From: Saccoglossus kowalevskii
Taxonomy: Eukaryota; Hemichordata; Enteropneusta; Harrimaniidae
Direction of reading: 5' to 3'
Length of the DNA: 32,989 nt
NCBI RefSeq assembly: GCF_000003605.2
Contig: NW_003146289.1
Coordinates: forward strand, 329,168-362,156
Both the position numbers and the translations under genes were made by a program. Shown one piece after another: positions 1 to 10,298 of this stretch. Numbering within the stretch: the stretch's first letter is position 1; each line of letters begins with the position of its first letter. Below the pieces are notes generated by a model that saw only the letters and a program-made list of their open reading frames with translations, did no database searches and was not told where the DNA came from.

Positions 1-3000
1 CATTTACATGCTGTCACGTTGATCTTATGATCCTACTTACTTTTAATTAAAGACCTTATAACAACACGTTTCCTTGTAGTCAGTTATTTACCCGTAGTGT
101 GGTCCACGTAGTTTTTATACATTGTAGTGTGTTTTATTTCTGCTTAGGGATTGGTAGGGGGATCGGAACTCCTTGTGGTGAGAACCAGAGAGTCTGGCCT
201 ACCTGCAGGATTCCTTTGTTTAACGTTCACGTTATTGTTTGTTAATTAGGTTGCGTTGTTGTTTTTGTCCGACTGCGATTGAAAAATCACTATTAATGAT
301 ATAACACGAAGAAATACGCATATCTAGCTTAAAGGCTAGAGTGCATCTCTCAATAATTCTAGAACGAGGACGATCGCTTGGAGGTGGTATTGTTAACACT
401 AGACATCTTCAAAATAAAGTCATTGTGATGTTATTCAAATAATGATTTATACTGATTCGTATTCCATGCAATAACACTAAAAATACGACATATCCCTGTG
501 CACAAATTGATTAAGTAGTTGACCTATTGTTGTGTGCATGTCTAGTTCATGAATACAAATAATTAACTACGTTCCTATAATATCTGGTGTGTCGCAGGGG
601 GTTTGAAGAATATTGTTCAATAAAATATAATATGGTATGAATAAGAACAACGAATAAGTACTGCATTTGCACTTGGCTTCTATTAATGTAGGTGTACGTA
701 TGTGTCTATGTGTGTGTCTTTCATTGAATTATTTATGTATATGAGCCCATGACGTGTTTGTAATACACAATACCATAGTAAATATTCAATGGAAACATTA
801 CCTATGAAAGTATATGAATCCGAAGCAGATAACAGTAACCGCAAAATGCTGACTGCTGGGAAAATATGCCCAGTGGAAGCAATTATAGGAAATCATATGG
901 CTAAGGAATATCAGTATTGCTATTATACTGTACATACTGGGTTAAATATGACAGTAGAGCCAAGTAAAACTACTGTTCATAGCTTAATAAATTACAATAA
1001 CCGCCAAGCATTAAACTGCATACTGTATTACAAAAAGAGTTTTGTATGTACAACCAAAACAATAAACATGTGCCTGATAGGCTTGCTACTATCATTAATA
1101 TATCGCCATAGGAACTATGCACAACTAACATATGTGTAATAAAGACAAGTGAGCGATGACTCGTCAAATGGCTAAAATGTAACCTCTGTTCCTGAACACA
1201 TACAAATATGGTAAAATTACAAATACTCTAGGCTGCTAACTCATGCTGATTACAATACCTATAAACATGACGATATATGAATCTCAGTGAAATTTCACTA
1301 ATTTCACACCTAACTCGCGTCTCTATCAGATCACGCAACATAACGCGAGAGCTTAGACAGAGTAGGTTAAACATAGATTTAGAACTAGGTTTACTACACA
1401 TAATGGTTGATTTGAATAACTATACTATAGTCCGTGCATATAAGCTTTTCCCAATTTTCTCATTTGTAGATTGTTATCTCTTTTAGTCGGGTTTTCGGCA
1501 TCCTTTATTGATGAAGTTTTGAATATCTGGAGGTGTAGATTATATGTAACAGTACTTAGAGAATGTGCACACATTTCCTGATTAAATTAAACACCTTCTT
1601 TACATTTGGTGTACACAAAGCCTTAGGAGCCACATCTTGCCATAGTTTATTTTAACCTTGGTTTTATCCGGTGAAGAACACACTAGGCCTATTAATGAAG
1701 TCAACACATAGCAAAAATGAACTTTTCACTTACCCACTCTGTGAAGTTTTTTTTAGTTTGACACCTTTTAGCAGGGTAGTTATGTAATAATTTAATAATT
1801 CAGTAACCAATATTTGTTTGTTAATAGTAAATAACTATTCTTACTGTTACCAATACGATTGTCATTTGTTGGATATGCCGAATATTTAAGTAGCAAAATC
1901 AATTGATTAATCATGACTGGGTTTTAATTACTTTTGACAAACGCCGAGTCGTTAATACAGCGTAATATAATATAATTTTGTTTGGGTGCAGTAATGTAAT
2001 GTAAACACGGTGCGGTAGCTCGGTATTATCAATTATGGATGCATTCACATCAGATTTTCATTCGTGTTGTTTTTTGAGAACAGTCAAACGGAGCTAATCT
2101 CATATCATGTACATATAAATCACATTATTAACTTTCACATACCGTAACAAATGCGCAACGAGCAATTAAATGTTGCAATAACGTAATTATTTATAAATAT
2201 GTTGTGTATCCAAACACCATGTTTTGTTTTGTTTTTCGTAGTGAAGATGTATAGTGTATGCCGATTTATAAAAGGTAATTTTACAGAACAGCGATGGTTA
2301 TATTTAAACAGGCCCAGATGACAAATACCATCTGCTAGATACTAGGATGGTGTTTTATGATACTATCAGAATGTGTGATTGGCAAGCTTTTGTATACATG
2401 AAAACATACTATTTGATTTGGATTTATAGATAATTCAAATGATGTTGTTTTTGTATTTGTAGTGACTACAGATGTTGCCTAACTCTCTTGCAAACATACC
2501 CTATACCACGTCTACGATCTACGTATGTCCAAAAGCCCTGAACTTGTTACTTTCCTGGGATTTGTTCACACTGACACCACTTGAAACTAAGCAAGGCACG
2601 CACAATTAGTTTATGTCTAAATGAAGTTTTTGGTCCAATCGTCACATGGTGTAAACATCACGTGTCTGGAAAAAAGAACTGCAGTCCACCATTCTGTTGA
2701 GTAAAATATTTGATTAGACTAAACGCATAGTATGGTGATGTATATTATTACTGTCAAGCATATAACCAGTGAATAAGATTAATGAGAATCATGAATGTGT
2801 GGAGAAATGGTAATCGTGTACAACTGACCTCACCAAAAGATGTTGTACATGATATAAACACGACTACAAATACGTTTAAATGTGTTCACGTCCCTAGCAA
2901 CACAAAGAAACAAGAACAATACATCAACAGTCGTGTACGATGTCGCAACAATGACAACAGTTTATAACGCTGATACAGCAACCCCTTATTATGCAAGTTA

Positions 3001-3223
3001 TCTTTCCCTTAGCGTTCTGTCAGTGATCAAATTAATAATATTCCAACTATAACAATAGACTGACAACATTTACTCATTTTAGTGGTACACTATGTTTGCA
3101 GGTATTGACATATACTATATATGAAAAAATGAGACTTATTATTTCCCTAACACAAGATGAGATAATAAAAACACAAGTAATACATCTATGACATGACAAA
3201 GATTGCATTCTCATAAAGTCGCA
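1..3223. other. AT-rich non-coding stretch, no recognisable gene
   Basis: No protein homology, RNA gene or clear repeat was recognised here. The longest open frame is 116 codons (789-1139, plus strand). A rough estimate from stop-codon frequency at about 36% GC gives a fair chance of one such frame in a window this size, and its translation resembles nothing I know. Short T and A runs are scattered through it. This is consistent with intron or intergenic DNA of a large animal genome. Confidence 0.5.
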
Positions 3224-3560
3224 TTAACTAGTATATATACAGCTGGCAATTACAATGTCTGCGGACCCCCCTCTCCCCAAACATATTCTGTTACAAAGTG
3301 TATATTTCAGTTCTTCAGCAGAGTGTAGATTGGCTGCACCGCAAAGCAGGCGCAGCCCAGCAGGGAGAATATTGTTTACAGCAAATAGAAATGTGGCCAC
3401 TACAGCTCCTTCTGCGGTTTTAAATCTATGGGCAATATCCAAAAAAGTACAACACATGCCCGTAAAATAGACAACTTTACGACAACAGTCAATGTACAGA
3501 TCAGTACAGGTGGCATTAATAACTCAGAAATAGTGACAATGTTTATAGAACAGGAAATGA

Positions 3561-6500
3561 AGTCACCAGTGGACTACCGTGAGAACATGTGAACTTTAAT
3601 GACATTGAATGTCAGTACATCTTGTTTCGCTACAAATCATTTCCTGTAAAGACTTCTATAATTTAAAAATGAGTGTAATCAATATACAATGTTAGTATAT
3701 TCGAGGATATTGTCCCCTTTCAGCAAAATAAACTAAAATAAGCAGTCACATAAAGCAGTCACTTAGACAATTTTCAGAAAACCATGCCTTGATTACGAGA
3801 CAGCTAATTAAAGAATTAAAGTGTTCGAAAACGGGATTTGGCATTTTATTTCTGAAAAGATGGAACAAATATATATATTATAGGACGATTGAAGAATATT
3901 CAATGTCAGTAAATTTCAAGATAGCGGCAAAAGTATCAAAAGTGCCTGCAATGTCCGTTCATGTTGAAACCCGGATAGTGAATATGTGCGTGCAAAACCA
4001 TCGCTGATTCTTATCATCGTAGTATAAGAAGTGCGTACAGATTCGTCTTTGAAATTTCATTGCACAAATGTATGTGCTGGCCCATTGGGATGGTTGATGT
4101 AAATGTTAAGTTGCATTGTACTCTCTGTCGACAAGTACACAGAGAAACTTTCAGCTGACGTCAACTTGAAACTCCCTTATCAACAACATAAGCCTGGTCA
4201 TTTTGACCTAAAAACGGATTCGGAGATTTATTCATCTCAATTGAACATCTAAACATGTTTTTTTGTTATAACTTTGTTTTCATTCATTTATATTGGAGTC
4301 GCCGTGAATTGCTTTTTTGTAGTACCACAGTATAGAACATACATTTTTCGATGCTTCTTGTTGAGACATATTTTTCATTGAGCCACTTCAGCAAATCCCT
4401 AATAGATATGGAGTATACAGTGGAAATCGATTAAGTTCGACGGTGAAACATGATCAGCGTGCTTGGTCATCTACTGTAACGTTAATTGGCCGATTGTAAA
4501 AAGGTCTCGCCAAACAGATGGCGCATGTTAATCAACACACGGCGACGATTAGTGCGACTTCTTGCATTTAGAGTAGTCATCGTCAACCATGTTTAAAATA
4601 AGATCGACCACATTGTCTAGACACTACTTTGTGTGGTTCATTTAAATAAAAATTAAAACAGTGTTACAATCCGATTGTCGAACTGCACTATTTTCGTTGT
4701 ATTTATTGATATTCTATCAGCATACATGACCTATCATCGCAACATTAACTATCTCAACGTGCTTTATTTATCACATATGCTATGAATTCCACGCGTCCGC
4801 GTTCTGTCTGAGCGATTTTTCTTCATTTGCATATAGTTTTCCTACTCATCTTGGCAACCGTTTTGAATAAGTGAATAATCATATTTCTATAACTAGTTTT
4901 ATTGTATGTTATTTTCATTCAGTACTAACAACATCTGTAGCTAATTTTAACAGTTGTGTACATTTGCGTGAGTTTAGTGAATCATTGTGAATTAGGAATT
5001 AAACAAATCCGTACTGTATAATCTGTCCTTCAGGTAGAATGTCTTGTTTCAGGGTAAGTAAGTGGAGATGGTTGTTAAAATGATAATTCTTTAGGTAATA
5101 TGAGAACAACGCTAGCATTACTAGAATCTACATAATGGAAACGTGTTCAGCTTCCCCATGCATGTATTTGTATTTGAGATGTATTGTTATTGTTCAGTTA
5201 CTGTTTATATCAGCACATGCTGATCATAGGAGAGGTTTCGTTATAGTTGATGTCATACTGATCGTGATTTCAAACTTAGATAATAGTGTCGTGACAATAT
5301 GCTTATAATGCTTTCAAACTAATTTGGTTTTTTAGATGTTTGTATTTCCTCTAGATATGTTTGATATACAATCCCCTTGTAATTCGCATCGGTGATTTGA
5401 CAGATTGACGGCAACTATATATGTTTCATATTATTAGCTTATGTGTTAAAGTTCATTGCTAAATAACCTCAAGAAAGTTTGATAGATTACTTAAAAAAGG
5501 TATTTAAACGGAAGAGGTAACAAGTATTTAGTACTAAAATGATTCATTGCCAATAAACCCCGGCTTCCATATGCTTTCACTCTCTACAGTGCACAACTAT
5601 CTAATATTTTCATGTCGAGGCTACCAATTTTACACCAGTCATCGTGTTTGCCAGCTTTCCGCGACAATGACAATACTGTCAAAGAGCTACACAGAAGAAC
5701 ACATAACAAGGAACGGTTATTTCTTCAGTGTGAGGTCAAATGCTCATATCTTCAATTTAAATTATCACATTTTTAGTTCATCTGCTCTTGTTTTACATTT
5801 AACTCTCGTATTTTAAATTTAAATTATCGTTTTTTTTAATTGTCCCATTGCCGGACTTTATCTACATTAAATGTTCTAACTTACTTCCATGAGCTTAATC
5901 TCTTTGTACTTTTAAGTGTTAACCGGAGGAATAAGCGAGGACCAAACCTCTAGGGGTCCGGACATAATATTCCGATAGCTCATAATTCTGAATGCGTTAC
6001 TGTTACGGGTTTTTTTCTTTGGGGTGCCGCAAAATTGATTACCATGATATTTAAACATAGATAAACACACAACGCGTTAACAGCGCTGTGTTACCACCCA
6101 CGAAAACACAGACATATACCTATCACTGAGCTGAAAAGGATCAGGACAACATGTTTTATGTGGTTATAGATTTATTACACAATCTAAACATGAATGTAGT
6201 GCACTAAAGTCTTAGATAATTTGTGTGTCTGTAAATATTCATAAACGTTATGGTGGACAGTACGTCGTACACCGCCACCGGATCAGAAAGTTTTCTAACT
6301 CAACGTAGCTTGGCAACTTTAGAAATTTTGGTTGTAACTAGAGTATGGGTGTGAAAACCTATCAAGTTTGATCAGACACACAGACAAGCCGATTGAAATG
6401 CTCTGTGCTAGAGCTGAGAATATTTACCTTGAACCGACTTCAGGAATGCACTTTATTAACTTGTTTTGTAGAGTTTAACACTTAATGAAATTAAACATTC

Positions 6501-6915
6501 AATGCTGAACTAAACTTTGTAATATGTTTTCATTTGTTGCAACGGTAACAATGTCCATAGGAGGCAAGGTGTACTCTGGTAATTCGAATACGTGGTTATC
6601 TTGTGATTAAAACTCACCGAATGATGTTATCATTATAAGATTGCATGTGGCATGACTTCAGAGGCCAAGAGAGTAAAGATGACATTATGATCGGAATAGA
6701 AATTTGATAAGAGTGGTCAATTTACATAGCTGGTAATAAGACATGATCAATCGAATTTTCAGTCTGTGTTGGCTCATGATCTGAGCTGATGATGACGTAT
6801 GGAAAGTCGCAATTTGCAGTATTAAACAGGCCTGGGGTGGATCATTTCAAAAAACAGCAGACAGACCGAAAATACAACCATGATGTCGCTTAGAGGGATG
6901 TCCTTGTCTTACAGA
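3561..6915. other. Non-coding stretch, nothing recognised apart from possible isolated sites
   Basis: No gene or repeat family was recognised. Two short matches are worth naming. CAAACAGATGGCGCA at 4511-4525 resembles a CTCF-type site. An 11-bp string at 4789-4799, directly after a GAATTC, equals the core of a cDNA-cloning adaptor. Both are treated as findings rather than as solid features. Confidence 0.45.
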
Positions 6916-6992
6916 ACGACCATTCGACGACCCCTCAATGACCACTAGACGACCCCTCAACGACCACTCAACAACCACTCGACGATCCCTCA
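6916..6992. repeat. 11-bp minisatellite, seven diverged units
   Basis: Seven head-to-tail 11-bp units can be read without gaps: ACGACCATTCG, ACGACCCCTCA, ATGACCACTAG, ACGACCCCTCA, ACGACCACTCA, ACAACCACTCG, ACGATCCCTCA. The consensus is close to ACGACCMCTCA, and units 2 and 4 are identical. All units are C-rich and nearly G-poor on this strand, unlike the AT-rich surroundings. The period is not a multiple of three, so a coding repeat is unlikely unless read as a 33-bp super-unit, and no long frame crosses it. Confidence 0.85.
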
Positions 6993-8263
6993 GTCAAAAC
7001 GCCGCGCCGTCTAGTCTGCAGTTCTTGATTGGAGAGTGACTTCTATAGAGATTTATTAACATTGCTGTTCTAACCAATGAAGTCGAGTGTTAATAACGAT
7101 TTAGTCTAGTACTGACTGAAAACTCGTCTTGTGTGTGTCAATCCAGTAAAAGCACTGATGTCAACTCGAAACAAGATAGTAACTTAAGGCATAGACCTAA
7201 GCAAATTACCTGTTACCCCAACTTCGAGGTAGAATGAGACATGCCTGAGGTTTTCAATTTACGTTAATGTTTTTCTAACAGTGTTATATATTTACCTTTT
7301 TAGATGTTAAGGCGACACAAGTCATTTCTAAAGTGCATATACATCTTATATGACATTTGTCTTGCCAGTTACATTATTAGTTCAACATGTGCAAAGAATT
7401 TTACTTCATGCATGTTTGATTTGTGGATCATTCCTACATGACCTACCCTCCTCATCAGAGTAAGATAACTTCTTAGTAACTTGATTTCATATGAAATTGA
7501 TTATTGTTGGTCTATTTCATAAAGTATAAGAGCCACTTAGCTCGGAAACGCATAACTCATGATAACTTGAGTTTAATGTGTTTCCCTCAAAGTCGTAGTC
7601 ATTTACCATCCCGTGGAATCACATAATTGATAGTATGTTTTAAATGCTTTTACGTTAGTTAATAAATAATGTTTCATTAAGGAAATGATTAATAGAAGCT
7701 CTATTCAGTGAATTATTTCATACATCATTACTTAGTGAGTCGAAGCTACACTATACATCTCTATTCATAATTAATATTCAAGGAGCTAATTTATATGTTT
7801 TGTATGTTTGGGTAAACGTGCACCATATTCGAGATAACACTGTTCGTTAATCAAGTTATACCCAGCGCGGACAATTACTACTGACTTCCATCGACAATAA
7901 ACTTAATCAATTAAAGATATTACCATGCCCGGTTCATGGTGTCTGTTTTAAATATTAAATATAATTGTAAATGCACAGGAAGTGTTTCCTCGACGCATGA
8001 GAACAATTAAGTAATTAGTAGAAAATTAACAAAATTGGTCATAAATCGTATGACAATATTCATTAGTGTATTATGTACAATCATGAAGCTAATGTCCCAA
8101 GCTAAAATTAAGTAGCATTATTTTTGTGTGCTACAGTTAAGATTTTTGAGAAACGTGTCCTAATATTTCTTGTAAATTGCTATTTTTGAACAATTCCATA
8201 GAACACAATGTTAAAGAAAAATTGCATTTTTGACAATTTTTAAAACCCAGATTTTTAAATAAT
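6993..8263. other. Non-coding stretch; may hold the decayed 3' end of the adjacent LINE
   Basis: No gene was recognised. The right-hand end, about 8.0-8.26 kb, would be the 3' end of the minus-strand LINE that starts its recognisable homology at 8264. No A-rich or microsatellite tail and no target-site duplication could be identified with confidence, so the element's 3' boundary is unknown. Confidence 0.4.
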
Positions 8264-9067
8264 TCAGGACAACAAAAAGTACTCCATCATTAACAATATA
8301 TGATATTTTGTCGCCAGGCTAGATTTGTGGTATGCCAAACAGCATATACTGATATTTTGATGATAAGTTGGGTTGAAGTTAGTTAGCAGAAAACCACAGT
8401 AGAAGGCGATTACTTTCTTGTTCAATTTCATTGTGAATGCAGTCAAGGTTAGTGTAGGTAGATGATTTGAGGAGATTGAGATCATCAGCGTAGCCATATA
8501 TTGGTGAAGGAGATTGAAGCCAAGTTGGCATTGATGTAGATGGAAAATAAAACAGGTCCACATACACTACCTTGTGGGACACCAGTCTTGATACCAATGA
8601 GCTCGGAGTAATGGCTACCAAGTTTAACACACTGAGTGTGGTCAGAAAGGTAGCTACGAAACCAATGTAGGGTTGTGGGATGGAAATTGTAATGCTTGAG
8701 TTTGTGGAGAAGAATATCATGGTTGACGGAATCAAATGCTTTTGATAGGTCTAACATTAGAAGACATGACAGTTTCTTATTGTACATGTTTTCGAGAATG
8801 TCATCTGTAAGGCGTTGTAGAAGTGTTGTTGTAGAGTGCTTTGGTCTGAATCCAGAGAAGGTGGGATGGAGAATCTTATTTGCTTCCGGGAATTGAAGTA
8901 GTTGTTTGCAGACTAGTTTTTCCAGTACCTTTGATAACGTTAGTAAAAGTGAGATCGGAACGATGGTGCATTTTGCGGAACCAGTCCCGAAGGCGCAGTT
9001 TTTGTTTAATATCAGTGTTTATCCAGGGAGTAGCTTGAGGGCGGTGTTTAACTTTTATAATGGGCAA
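8264..9067 (-). pseudogene. Non-LTR retrotransposon (CR1/L2-like) reverse transcriptase, 5'-truncated and broken
   Basis: This is a relic of the second ORF of a LINE. In transcription order, a PWINTD-type segment (about 9028), the linker between endonuclease and reverse transcriptase in this group, is followed almost directly by PISLLLTLSKVLEK (from 8958). GFRPKHSTTTLL and palm motif A LDLSKAFDSVNHD (about 8754-8716) come next, then GVPQGSV (8583-8563). After a frame change come YADDLNLL (YADD at 8492-8481) and, after a stop at 8381-8379, QYMLFG. These motifs fit a CR1/L2/Jockey-type reverse transcriptase. The catalytic Asp of motif A and both Asp of YADD survive. Defects: no endonuclease upstream, a frame change at 8958, another between about 8527 and 8492, a stop at 8381-8379 and a further stop near 8326. 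The relic cannot encode an active enzyme. The exact clade is inferred, not proven. Confidence 0.9.
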
Positions 9068-9214
9068 TTAAATATATTATTACTGTTTACGAATATTTAT
9101 AACAATTGTGTGTGGCACACGCACTTACATATCAAAGTAATTGAATGTAACACACACGTTTTAATATTACGATCTAAACAGTATAGTATATGATTCCAGA
9201 TATTTGTACTCCCT
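9068..9214. other. Short spacer between the LINE relic and the nuclease-family pseudogene
   Basis: About 150 bp of AT-rich DNA lies between the 5' truncation point of the LINE and the last recognisable codons of the upstream pseudogene. It contains neither homology. It may be the 3' flank of the nuclease-like gene, into or beside which the LINE was inserted. Confidence 0.4.
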
Positions 9215-10298
9215 TTAGTTATTGGTCTGCATTGGAATCATCCTCATTATAAGCATCCTCATCGTATTGTTAATAACGGTTTGTCTCAGGGTTGTTTGGT
9301 TCTGACATGTGGATACACAAGTACATATACGTGTACACACAACATTTTTCTTGAAACATCCACATTTTTGGATCGACAGCCTGCCTTGCAACCACAACAT
9401 GTAATTGTCAGTACTGCAGATGGTGCTGGTCGAATGTCCATCAATCAATTTCTAACTTATTGTCTGTAATAGTCCAACGATGTTCATCTGGTGTTGGTTG
9501 TTTTTCCTGTGTGAGGCAGTTTCCGTAGAGAAATGCTTGATAATTGACCTTTTTTTTTTCCTCAGTGCACTTTGACAGGGGGGTAATTTCTCTGGATCTT
9601 ATGTTCTAGATGCAAACATGACTGTGCGCATTTCATTGACCTTGGTAGTTGGAATAGGCATAATGCGTATGGTCCTGGCATTGAAGCTGTAAAATAAACA
9701 AGTTACTGCTTCGCAGGGTATGAATAGGTCATCTGAGGGATTAAGACTTTTTCCAAGTGATTCCATCGCGCTACGGAATGCGGCATTATTATGAAACCAG
9801 ACAACACCTGTTTGTCTCTTGCTGTCACATCCAGTAAATAGATGAGCCCCTATCAAACCTGTTGATGCCATGTCTCTTAGTTTCTCCCCTATAGCTGTGA
9901 GATATTGACATAACGTCTGTTTAACCCTGTACTAGTTAAGAACAGACACTTAGATGTGATCAATTTTAACCCACATGCAGCTGGTGCCAGCTCCGTGACA
10001 TCAGTATCGGGGGGGAGAGAATGATGATTAAATCTGGTTCTGAAGTTTGATGGGATGCATAGTGTGCATGACGGATAAGCCGTTGGTCCGCTTCTTCCAT
10101 GTTATATTTCAATTGCGGAATGTCCTTGCCTATTTGGTGCACAGACACACGGAATTCATAGCATTTGTCCTCAGCTGTAGCAAGTAGGATGCTCCCCGCA
10201 AATAATTCGGCATACTTAGCCTCTCTCATCTCTTCAATCAGAAAATGTGCGAAAGGCTTGTTTAAACTATTCGTCCACTTTTCTGGTGTGCACTGCTA
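9215..10298 (-). pseudogene. FEN/PIN-like nuclease-family protein with Cys-rich tail, C-terminal part, frameshifted
   Basis: Reading down the minus strand, matches to one multicopy invertebrate family appear in the expected order but in different frames. EKWTNSLNKPFAHFL (from about 10283) leads into EEADQRL (10097 down). After a C7 run (10009-10015), DTDV follows in another frame (10008-9997). Next come NRRYVNIS and, after a second frame change, AIGEKLRDM (from 9895) and HLFTGCDS (9844 down). A stop follows at 9601-9599, then PEKLPPCQSALRK. Beyond an A10 run (9550-9559) comes VNYQAFLYGNCLTQ; after a stop at 9443-9441 comes RPAPSAVLTITCCGCKAGC; a last frame change gives CGCFKKNVVCTRICTC. The order EEAD, DTD, GCD parallels the acidic residues of FEN1/XPG-type nucleases (EAEA, EDMD, GSDY). 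That parallel is my inference; the function of the family is not known to me. The N-terminal part is missing: a stop at 10298-10296 precedes the homology, and an upstream exon is possible. Confidence 0.8.

Noticed and set aside
789-1139. 116-codon plus-strand open frame, and a 65-codon minus-strand frame over it
   Set aside because: Longest plus-strand frames, but a rough estimate from stop frequency gives a fair chance of one frame of this length by chance. No motif, no codon signal and no promoter context were seen.
9038-9067. ATG at 9067 as the true start of the LINE reading frame
   Set aside because: The PIIKVKHRPQ segment belongs to the middle of ORF2 in related elements, so this is the 5' truncation point rather than a start.
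8696-9469. Plus-strand frames at 8696-8896, 8906-9193 and 9281-9469
   Set aside because: They lie wholly or mostly antisense to the LINE and nuclease-family relics, and the homology is clearly on the minus strand.
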